Shown here: piece after piece, positions 1 through 5,651 of the stretch
Numbering within the stretch: position 1 is the stretch's first letter
Layout of the letters: every line of letters begins with the position of its first letter
DNA from: Chloroflexia bacterium
GTDB taxonomy: Bacteria > Chloroflexota > Chloroflexia > Thermomicrobiales > UBA6265
Direction: 5' to 3'
Length of the DNA stretch: 5,651 bases
NCBI GenBank assembly: GCA_013694885.1
Contig: JACDBO010000023.1
Coordinates: 1 to 5,651, forward strand
Position numbers and translations under genes: made by a program
Notes under the pieces: model-generated
The model's input: the letters and a program-made list of their open reading frames with translations, nothing else
Told to the model about the DNA's origin: nothing
Database searches by the model: none

Positions 1-705
1 CACGAAGAGCGCGCCGAGGCAGAGGTAGGGGCCGTAAGCGATGGTGTCGGTGCGGTCACGGCGCCGGGTGAGCAGCAACAGCAACCCCACCACGGCGGCG
101 AGGAAGACGCCACCGAAGAGGGCCGGAACGACGCGCGGGAACCCGGCCATCGCGCCGATCATCCCGGCGAGGTAGACATCGCCCAAGCCGAACGGCGTCT
201 CGTCGTCGTCGCCCTGGCCGAAGAGGATGCCGGCCAGCAGATAGCCGAGACCGAAGATGGCGCTGGCGGCAAGTGCGGCGAGTACGGAGTTCGCCAGCGC
301 GGGCAGGCCCCGCGCCAACGCGAAGGCGAGCCCAGCCAAAACGCCCGCGGCCACGACGCTGGTGTGGATGTAGCGCGTCCACCAATCGACCAGCAAGATG
401 GTCAGCAACGGCAACGCAAAAATGAAGCTCGCGACGAAGTCCAGGGAGGCGCCGAAGTTGTGCGCCGCGACGCCGGCGTAAGCGGCGACCGCCAACTCGA
501 ACAGCAGCCGAACGCCGCGGTGTTCGGCTGCTGGAGGGGCACTCGTTGGCTGCCGCACCAGCGCCATCTGGATCAGGACGGGTAGCAGGGCCATCCAGGA
601 TGCACGCGTTCCCGGTCCAAAGGAAGGGCGCCGCTCCGCCTGCACGAGGCCGATCACCCAGACGGCGGCGCCGGCGAACAGCCCGAGCACCGCGGCCGCG
701 AGCAC
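1..705 (-). CDS. A24-family prepilin peptidase-like membrane aspartyl protease (partial, C-terminus beyond left edge)
   Basis: Polytopic membrane protease of the type IV prepilin peptidase family, which cuts class III (pilin or pseudopilin) signal peptides at the cytoplasmic face. 235 residues are visible from the GTG at 703-705. The first catalytic Asp is D107, in LLVDWWTRYIHT, which matches the family's IDxxTxxIP segment. The second is D176, in GLGDVYLAG (173-181), which matches GxGDxxL. The segment IAYGPYLCLGAL (222-233) corresponds to the family's C-terminal PFGPFLALG, so only a few residues are missing. The region before D107 resembles the N-terminal half of the family but has no cysteines; the only Cys is C229. 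The zinc-binding methyltransferase part of PilD is therefore absent or degenerate. GTG 705 is the only ATG/GTG/TTG after the in-frame upstream stop near 787 that leaves the first helix intact. A purine-rich GGAGAGGAGG lies 12 bases upstream. It is divergent from the GT87 gene. The family call is firm; the natural substrate is unknown. Confidence 0.88.
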   Translation of the reverse strand, partial: MLAAAVLGLFAGAAVWVIGLVQAERRPSFGPGTRASWMALLPVLIQMALVRQPTSAPPAAEHRGVRLLFELAVAAYAGVAAHNFGASLDFVASFIFALPLLTILLVDWWTRYIHTSVVAAGVLAGLAFALARGLPALANSVLAALAASAIFGLGYLLAGILFGQGDDDETPFGLGDVYLAGMIGAMAGFPRVVPALFGGVFLAAVVGLLLLLTRRRDRTDTIAYGPYLCLGALFV

Positions 706-707
706 TC

Positions 708-776
708 CTATCGGGAACCTCCTCTCCGGCCCTGTGCACGGCTGACGAGCGGCCCGAACAGAGCATCGGCTTTCAT
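708..776 (-). other. Possible 22-codon leader ORF before the A24 peptidase
   Basis: On the minus strand an ATG at 774-776 opens a 22-codon frame (MKADALFGPLVSRAQGRRGG, then SR) ending in TAG at 708-710, two bases before the peptidase GTG at 705. It would lie about 10 bases downstream of the inferred transcription start. No clear Shine-Dalgarno sequence precedes it and the peptide matches nothing I recognise. It could couple translation to the peptidase, or it could be a chance open frame. Confidence 0.2.
718..727 (-). promoter_or_regulatory. Ribosome binding site of the A24 peptidase
   Basis: On the minus strand GGAGAGGAGG precedes the GTG start at 705 by 12 bases. The spacing is long but the match to anti-Shine-Dalgarno sequence is strong. 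No other start codon of this frame lies nearby, so the site supports GTG 705. Confidence 0.55.
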
Positions 777-791
777 GCGCATCTCACCGTC

Positions 792-797
792 AGTATA
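792..797 (-). promoter_or_regulatory. Candidate -10 box for the A24 peptidase
   Basis: On the minus strand TATACT (preceded by G) is one base from the TATAAT consensus and stands out in this GC-rich sequence. It would start transcription near 785, giving a leader of about 80 bases before GTG 705. The hexamer 17 bases upstream (CTGGCC, 815-820) is a poor -35, so an activator or an extended -10 would be needed. No experimental support. Confidence 0.4.
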
Positions 798-826
798 CCG
801 GCGGGACACCAGGGGGCCAGCGCCAG

Positions 827-838
827 CCGCCTAGGCGG
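827..838. repeat. Perfect 12-bp palindrome in the divergent intergenic region
   Basis: CCGCCTAGGCGG is identical to its own reverse complement. It lies just upstream of the inferred -35 position of the minus-strand promoter and about 115 bases before the start of the plus-strand GT87 gene. The position suits a dimeric regulator binding between two divergent genes. No regulator gene is visible in the window and the site was not found repeated elsewhere by eye. Confidence 0.35.
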
Positions 839-861
839 AATCACCTAGTGGGCGGATGGGA

Positions 862-878
862 AAGCGCTTGTGGCGCTT
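862..878. repeat. Short inverted repeat upstream of the GT87 gene
   Basis: AAGCGC, a five-base loop TTGTG, then GCGCTT: six-base perfect arms. It lies about 75 bases before the ATG at 953. It might be an operator or part of a 5' leader structure. Arms this short arise by chance in GC-rich DNA. There is no following T-run, so it is not a terminator. Confidence 0.2.
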
Positions 879-938
879 CGCGCGGAGGTAACGTAGGCTG
901 GGAGTGCATCGTCCCTTACACAAGTTCTGTCTCGGATC

Positions 939-942
939 GAGG
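939..942 (+). promoter_or_regulatory. Weak ribosome binding site deciding the GT87 start
   Basis: GAGG sits 10 bases before ATG 953. The alternative GTG at 848 has no purine-rich element upstream, so this site favours the shorter protein. Confidence 0.4.
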
Positions 943-952
943 TTGTCGTCAC

Positions 953-2356
953 ATGGATCGGTCGATCTTCGCCGTCAGAACGCTCAAAAGTGTGTTCGAG
1001 GCGTCTCGGCGTCGCGTCGCGACTGGTTCGCTCGGTGCGGGGTCGCTGATCGCGCGGGTCACCGCGCTGCCCACCTTAGCCATTACGTTCTGTTTTGTCC
1101 TCTTCTTTCTGTTGATGGTCAACGTCGACATCGTGCGCAACGAGGGTGCTACCGCCGCTGGCTCCGGCTCCCCCCTTGGTGGCGACTTCATTGCGTTTTT
1201 CAATGCCGGGCGGATCGTCGCCGACGGTGACGGGAGTGACCTCTACGATTGGGAGCGGCAGGTTGCCGGGCAAGCGCGGGCGCTCGGCGTCGCGACCGTC
1301 GATACCGTCATGCCGTTCCCTTATCCGGCGTTCGTGGCCGCGCCGTATGCGCTGCTGGCCCGGATGCCGTACGTGTGGGCCTATGTGTTGGCCACGCTTG
1401 CGATGTTCGCCGCGGCGATCGCGGCGGTGCTGCTCCTGCGTCCCGTCTCGCCGACGGTGCGGGCGCAGCCGCTCTTGGTCACGCTGGGGGTGCTCGCCTC
1501 GCAGCCGCTCCTGCAAGTGATGTATGGGGGGCAGACGGTTGCCTTCTCGCTCCTTTGCTTCGCGGGGAGTTACGCCGCGCTGCGACGTGAGCGGGATGTG
1601 GCCGCCGGGGTGTGGCTTGGACTCCTGCTCTACAAACCACAGCTCGCCGTGCCGCTGCTCGCGCTCCTCCTCTGGCGAGGCCGCTGGCGCGTTGTCGCGG
1701 TCGCCGGAGCGGTCGGCATCGCCCTGGGTAGCGTGGGTCTCGCGATTGCCGGGCCGGATTGGCCCCGGCAGATGCTGGCGTTGGTCGGCAGCACAGGCTA
1801 CACGGCTCAGGAGCGATTGAACGGTCCGCAGATGATCTCGCTGATGGGCGTCGCCGAACAGATCTTTGGGGCGAAGAGTCTCTGGGCATACGCCGTCGCG
1901 GGTGTGCTCGGTCTCGGCGCCTTGGCGCTGCTGCTCCGCGTCTGGCGACATGCGAAACCGGAGCGGGCGACGTTCTCGCTCCAGTTCGGGCTGGCCATCG
2001 TCGTCACGCTGTTGGTCAGCCCGCACGCGCTCTACTACGAAGCCGGCCTGCTGGTGCTGCCGGCTATCGCCCTCATCGACCACTGGCGATTCGCGGACAC
2101 GGAAACGGGCGGCGAGCGCCCCACGCCGTTCCAGCGGCTGACGCTCGTCGTTCTTTTCCTGGTCGGTCATGTGCGCTTTTTCGTGCCCGCCGGTGCGGTC
2201 GACCTCTTTGCGGTGTTTCCCATCGTTCTCGGGGTGCTGCTGTGGCAGGCACTTGTCAGTGGTGATGACGCAACCGCGACGGCGCCCGAAAGGTGGGCTC
2301 TGACTCGGAGCGCGCGGCAGGCTCCTCCTGGCCTGGTGGTGCCAGATCGACCGTGA
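953..2356 (+). CDS. GT87/DUF2029-type membrane glycosyltransferase
   Basis: Polytopic membrane protein of 467 residues resembling the GT87 (DUF2029) branch of GT-C glycosyltransferases; known members transfer mannose from polyprenyl-phosphate-mannose outside the membrane. The first helix (about 38-57) is followed by an external loop with GGDFIAFFNAGRIV (76-89; D78 is the likely catalytic Asp) and DLYDW (96-100). Further family-type segments are PFPYPAFVAAPYALL (121-135), YGGQT (191-195), LLYKPQLAVPLL (225-236) and SPHALYYE (356-363). About ten hydrophobic helices are apparent, with a short polar C-terminal tail (about 436-467). I chose ATG 953 because GAGG lies 10 bases upstream. The same frame is open back to a GTG at 848, but that start has no ribosome binding site and would add 35 residues with no family character. 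It ends 45 bases before the YfhO gene on the same strand, suggesting an operon. The acceptor and sugar are unknown. Confidence 0.87.
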   Translation: MDRSIFAVRTLKSVFEASRRRVATGSLGAGSLIARVTALPTLAITFCFVLFFLLMVNVDIVRNEGATAAGSGSPLGGDFIAFFNAGRIVADGDGSDLYDWERQVAGQARALGVATVDTVMPFPYPAFVAAPYALLARMPYVWAYVLATLAMFAAAIAAVLLLRPVSPTVRAQPLLVTLGVLASQPLLQVMYGGQTVAFSLLCFAGSYAALRRERDVAAGVWLGLLLYKPQLAVPLLALLLWRGRWRVVAVAGAVGIALGSVGLAIAGPDWPRQMLALVGSTGYTAQERLNGPQMISLMGVAEQIFGAKSLWAYAVAGVLGLGALALLLRVWRHAKPERATFSLQFGLAIVVTLLVSPHALYYEAGLLVLPAIALIDHWRFADTETGGERPTPFQRLTLVVLFLVGHVRFFVPAGAVDLFAVFPIVLGVLLWQALVSGDDATATAPERWALTRSARQAPPGLVVPDRP

Positions 2357-2382
2357 TTCGGATAAAGCGACGAGATGTCGCC

Positions 2383-2388
2383 GGAGGA
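2383..2388 (+). promoter_or_regulatory. Probable ribosome binding site of the YfhO-family gene
   Basis: GGAGGA lies 13 bases upstream of ATG 2402 and inside the reading frame that would begin at ATG 2375. The earlier ATG has only GAG directly abutting it and no spaced Shine-Dalgarno sequence, so this element tips the choice toward 2402 despite the long spacer. Confidence 0.4.
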
Positions 2389-2401
2389 CAGCGACGTTAC
2401 C

Positions 2402-4636
2402 ATGATCTCTACAGCCAGACCGATAGTGACTTCCTTTCGCGTGGCTGCTGTACGGCGCGCTCAGCCCGATGTCATCGGCGTAATGGTGCTCCTTGTCCTG
2501 ACCGCGGTCGGTACATGGTTTCTGCTGCATGGCGGGACGACAATCGGGCTCGACTCGGCTACCTTCTTCTACCCGATGTACTCCTTCCTCGGGGAACGGT
2601 TGGCGTCGTTCGACATCCCTGGCTGGAACCCCGCCCAATTCTCCGGCGCTCCCTTTGCCGCGGACCCAGAGTCGGGCTGGATGTACATGCCGGCGATGCT
2701 CTTGTTTGCCATCCTACCGCTCGCGGACGCCGCCAAGGCGTTCGTCTTTTTCCACTTTGTCCTGGTTGGACTTACTACCTATGCCTTAGCGCGGGTGCTG
2801 GGGCTGAACATGCCCGGCGCGCTCACGGCGGCGGTCGTCGCTGAGTTCGCGGGATTCTTCTTTGTCATGTCAGTGGTTATCCCGATCTTCGTTCAGGTCG
2901 CGGCCTGGTTGCCGCTGACCATGCTCGGTATGGAGTTGGCGATCAGGAGCCGGTCGCGGCTGACGCGAATCGCCTGGTGGGGGGTGGCGGGCTTTGCGTT
3001 GAGCCAGATTCTCGGCGCTTGGCTGGGGCAGGGCGCCTATTTTGCGTTGCTCGCGTTGGGGAGCTACGTGGTCTACCGCACGCTCTTCTCTCCGCCCGTG
3101 GCCACCCTCCGGCTTCGGGATCGGCTGATGGCGCTCTGCTTACATGGTGGCGCGGTGCTGGTAGTCAGCTTCAGCCTTGCTGCCGCCGGCGTCCTGCCCC
3201 GACTGGAGTACCGTCAGCTCTCGAACCTGGCCCAGGGATACCAGTTGACCGAGGACACGACCGGTGGGTGGGCGCCACTGTCGGTCTATGGACCGCTGCT
3301 GGCTCGCGCAAACACGCTGTTCTACGTTGGGGTCGTGACAGTGGCTCTCGCACTGATGGTGCCCCGTCTCGCCTGGAAGCGTCCGGCCATCCCCTATTTT
3401 GTGTTCCTCTCGCTTGGTACCCTCGCGCTCACGACGGTTAACACGCTGCCGGAGTCCCTGACCGCCATCTTCGGACTGTTGCCACAGATGGTGGAGGATT
3501 TCCACCGGCACAACCCTCAGCGAGTCATGATGGTCTTCTATCTCGGCCCGGCGATCATGGCGGGGGCGGTGATCAGCGCGCTGCGACGCTGGCCGCTCGT
3601 GAACGCATTGCTCATCATCGTCCTCTTCGCGGATCTCATCGTTGTGGGACGTGTCATCGTTGCTGAACACGGCTTCAAATCCGACCTTGATGCGTACTAC
3701 GAGCCGCATGGGGCGGCTGCCTTTCTGGAGGAGCAGGGAGCGGCGCAGCCAAGCCGCTATTTCGGCTACGATCCACGGTTATCGTCGCTCATGGGCAACG
3801 GACTGCAGATGCTCTACATCGATTTCTGGCGCGATCCGGCGGTGGGCTCGCTCCTCGTCACCAACCAGGCGACCGTCCACGGGTTGCACGACATTCAAGG
3901 CTACAACCCCCTTCACCCCGCGCCCTACACCGAGCTCATCGCCGCCATGAACGGCTATCCGCAGGACTACCACGGGACCAACGTCTTCGCGTCGGGACTT
4001 GGCTCACCGCTGCTCGATCTCATGGGCACGCGCAACGCCGTCGTTCCCTCCGCGGTGCCCCCAGGACGACCGGATCTGCTGCACTTGAGCCAGGACTGGC
4101 CGACCGTCTATCAGGACGAGATGGTGCGGGTGTTGGAGAATCCGGAGGCGTTGCCACGGGCGTGGCTGGTCCATGAAGCGCGGCAGGTAGCGGACGGGGA
4201 TGCGTTGGGGCTCTTGGTGTCGGGTGCGGTCGATCCCCGTTGGGTGGCGCTGCTGGAGGATCCGGTACCCGCGCTCGGCGTCCCGGCCGACTCGACCGCG
4301 GACACGGCGGTGGTGACGACGTATGAGCCGGATCGCATCCTCATCGAGACGCACTCCCAGGCGGCGAGTCTGTTGATGTTGAGTGAGAGCTACGATCCGA
4401 ACTGGCGTGCCTACGTCGATGGGGAGCGTGTGGAGCTGTATGTCGCCGACCATGCGCTGCGGGCAGTGCCGGTGCCGACGGGGGCGCACACCGTCGAGCT
4501 GCGGTACGAGTCGCTGGCGCTGCGAGGCGGGATGGCGATCTCGGTCGGAGCGTACGCGGTGCTGGGGGCGGTATGGGCGGCCGCGGGATGGGCCGGGGTG
4601 CGTCGGCGGCAGGCACACGCGGGCAACCATCGCTGA
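2402..4636 (+). CDS. YfhO-family membrane protein (GT-C-like glycosyltransferase)
   Basis: Large membrane protein of 744 residues resembling the YfhO family; characterised Firmicute members act in glycosylation of cell-wall polymers or lipids with undecaprenyl-linked sugars. The first helix (about 22-43) leads to an external loop, GLDSATFFYPMY (49-60), whose D51 fits the GT-C catalytic position, then GWNPAQFSGAPF (74-85), a YfhO hallmark. Roughly a dozen helices run to about residue 422. A large extracytoplasmic domain (about 425-702) follows, with HDIQGYNPL (496-504), LLDLMGTRNAVVP (537-549), PRAWLVH (585-591) and the signature SYDPNWRAYVDGE (663-675) plus RAVPVPTGAHTVELRY (687-702). A final helix (about 708-731) and a basic tail end the protein. 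All parts look intact. ATG 2375 is an alternative start adding nine residues. It follows the GT87 gene by 45 bases (18 with the earlier start), probably in one transcript, and converges on the second GT87 gene. Substrate unknown. Confidence 0.88.
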   Translation: MISTARPIVTSFRVAAVRRAQPDVIGVMVLLVLTAVGTWFLLHGGTTIGLDSATFFYPMYSFLGERLASFDIPGWNPAQFSGAPFAADPESGWMYMPAMLLFAILPLADAAKAFVFFHFVLVGLTTYALARVLGLNMPGALTAAVVAEFAGFFFVMSVVIPIFVQVAAWLPLTMLGMELAIRSRSRLTRIAWWGVAGFALSQILGAWLGQGAYFALLALGSYVVYRTLFSPPVATLRLRDRLMALCLHGGAVLVVSFSLAAAGVLPRLEYRQLSNLAQGYQLTEDTTGGWAPLSVYGPLLARANTLFYVGVVTVALALMVPRLAWKRPAIPYFVFLSLGTLALTTVNTLPESLTAIFGLLPQMVEDFHRHNPQRVMMVFYLGPAIMAGAVISALRRWPLVNALLIIVLFADLIVVGRVIVAEHGFKSDLDAYYEPHGAAAFLEEQGAAQPSRYFGYDPRLSSLMGNGLQMLYIDFWRDPAVGSLLVTNQATVHGLHDIQGYNPLHPAPYTELIAAMNGYPQDYHGTNVFASGLGSPLLDLMGTRNAVVPSAVPPGRPDLLHLSQDWPTVYQDEMVRVLENPEALPRAWLVHEARQVADGDALGLLVSGAVDPRWVALLEDPVPALGVPADSTADTAVVTTYEPDRILIETHSQAASLLMLSESYDPNWRAYVDGERVELYVADHALRAVPVPTGAHTVELRYESLALRGGMAISVGAYAVLGAVWAAAGWAGVRRRQAHAGNHR

Positions 4637-4681
4637 CGACGTGCATGTCAGCAGCTCAGGCCGGGAGGCGGTGGGCTCGCG

Positions 4682-5651
4682 TCAAGCGGGTGCCGTGCAA
4701 TTGGACGATTCGCGGCGTGCCGTGGCCAGCGCCAGGAGGGCCATCCCGGCGAGCGGCAGGGCCACCCACGGCGCGGACGCGGGTGAGTCGAGATCGGCGC
4801 GCAATGGGGCCGACCACATACCCAACCAGAGCAAGGAGAGGAGCCACGTCGGTGGTGCGGGCCGAAGGAGCAGGGGCACGGCGAGCACCAGGCCGTCGTA
4901 GAGGAACCCGTGTGGGTTGACCATGACGCTCACGAGGACGGCCGCCGAGATCGTGGTCGGCAAGGATGCTCGGCGGGCGGTCCAGCCAAGGGCGAGGAGG
5001 CCAGCGGCAAAGAGGATTAACGCCGCTGGTTCGGCCACAGCGTCCGGCGTCAGGGCCCGACCCAGCGCGGGGAGCGAGAGCATCTTCCAGCTGAGCGGGA
5101 CAGCGACGCCATCGCGGTAGAGGTCGGAGGTCAGCAGCTCGACGTAGGCTCGCGTCCCGTCGATGCCGACGAGACCCACCGAGCCGGCGCCCAATATCCC
5201 GGCGACGAGCGACCACGCGCGGAGCGCGCGCCACTGGCGCCGCGCGATGAAGAGCACGGGAGCGGCAAGAAAGAGCTGGGGTTTGAGCGCCCCGAGACCG
5301 AGGACGGCCCCGGCCGAGAGTTCTCGACCCGCGAGGAGCAACCGCGCGCCGATAGTCCAGAGGGCAAGCCACAGCGCCGCGTTCTGTCCCGAGCCCAGAT
5401 TGTCGACGATCGGGTAGCTGGCGAGCAGCAGCACGGCGACGTGATGGCCGGGTACATGGCCGCGCAGTGGCGAGACGGCCCAGAGAAGCCGGAGGGAACC
5501 GACGATGAGCGTGACACTCAGCACGGTCCAGATGGCGACGGCGACCGAGTAGGGGAGCGCCGCCTACGGAGCGAAGAGCACCGCCGCGACTGGAGGCAAC
5601 AGATACAGGTTCTGGTCCGGATTGGGAATGCCGAGCACCGCGGCTTGACTC
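4682..5651 (-). pseudogene. GT87/DUF2029-type glycosyltransferase with internal TAG stop (partial, N-terminus beyond right edge)
   Basis: Second GT87-like gene, facing the YfhO gene with a 45-base gap. Entering from the right edge the frame reads GIPNPDQNLYLLPPVAAVLFAP, then TAG at 5564-5566, then AALPYSVAVAIWTVLSV and on to a TGA at 4682-4684. Both sides align by eye with the intact paralogue at 953-2356: its FVAAPYALLARMPYVWAYVLAT has Tyr where the stop falls, so one change from TAC or TAT to TAG explains it. Downstream family segments are GSGQNAALWLALW, LGALKPQLFLAAPV and VNPHGFLYDGLVLAVP, with about eight helices. A GTG at 5522-5524 could restart translation to give 280 residues, but that product would lack the external loop carrying the catalytic Asp. 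Roughly 100 N-terminal codons are expected outside the window. Alternatives are a sequencing or assembly error, stop readthrough, or a functional short protein. Confidence 0.72.

Noticed and set aside
56..766. Arg-rich 236-residue open frame on the minus strand
   Set aside because: It overlaps the A24 peptidase in another frame. The peptidase frame has catalytic motifs and helices, and this one is low-complexity Arg/Gly/Ala sequence.
868..899. Plus-strand promoter for the GT87 gene (TTGTGG with TAACGT or TAGGCT)
   Set aside because: Spacers of 15 or 20 bases and weak hexamers do not make a convincing sigma-70 promoter.
848..952. N-terminal extension of the GT87 protein from GTG 848
   Set aside because: There is no ribosome binding site, the 35 residues have no family character, and the segment overlaps the likely control region. 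ATG 953 has GAGG upstream.
1076..2638. Long open frame on the minus strand opposite the GT87 and YfhO genes
   Set aside because: Its translation is rich in Arg, Gln, Glu and His without domains or helices, typical of an antisense shadow of a GC-rich membrane protein gene. The plus-strand frames carry clear family motifs.
4633..4651. CTGAC...GTCAG inverted repeat at the junction of the convergent genes, as a terminator
   Set aside because: The stem is only five bases with a nine-base loop and no T-run on either strand, so it does not support an intrinsic terminator. The 45-base gap shows nothing better.
4656..5372. 238-residue minus-strand open frame overlapping the second GT87 gene
   Set aside because: It is a shifted reading of the same DNA. 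The GT87 frame has GQN, KPQ and NPHGFLYD motifs in the expected order and this frame has none.

Overview
The window is a high-GC bacterial segment (strong G/C bias at third codon positions) carrying four protein-coding loci, all membrane proteins, and no RNA genes, insertion sequences or CRISPR. Gene content and codon style would fit a GC-rich Chloroflexota of the Thermomicrobia type or a similar lineage. That is only an impression, because no taxonomic marker gene is present.

Layout. (1) Positions 1-705, minus strand: an A24-family (type IV prepilin peptidase-like) membrane aspartyl protease that runs off the left edge. Both catalytic aspartates and the C-terminal GPxLxLG segment are visible. 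The zinc-cysteine methyltransferase domain of classical PilD is absent. (2) Positions 706-952: a divergent intergenic region with a good minus-strand -10 box (TATACT), a perfect 12-bp palindrome just upstream of the inferred promoter, a smaller hairpin-like repeat, and a possible 22-codon leader ORF that ends two bases before the peptidase start. (3) Positions 953-2356, plus strand: a GT87/DUF2029-type polytopic glycosyltransferase. (4) Positions 2402-4636, plus strand: a YfhO-family membrane protein (GT-C-like), very likely co-transcribed with (3). (5) Positions 4682-5651, minus strand and convergent: a second GT87/DUF2029-type gene, cut by the right edge and interrupted by an in-frame TAG at 5564-5566.

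How they fit together. The two GT87-like proteins and the YfhO protein have the architecture of GT-C enzymes, which use polyprenyl-phosphate-linked sugars on the outer face of the cytoplasmic membrane. Together they look like a small cell-surface glycosylation locus; substrates cannot be read from the sequence. The peptidase next door is divergently transcribed and would process type IV pilin-like or pseudopilin signal peptides, so a functional link to the glycosyltransferases is only a possibility.

The most noteworthy observation is the nonsense codon in the right-hand GT87 gene. The same reading frame on both sides of the TAG encodes recognisable family sequence, and the stop sits where the paralogue in this window has a tyrosine codon. 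The window does not otherwise show evidence of a new type of system.
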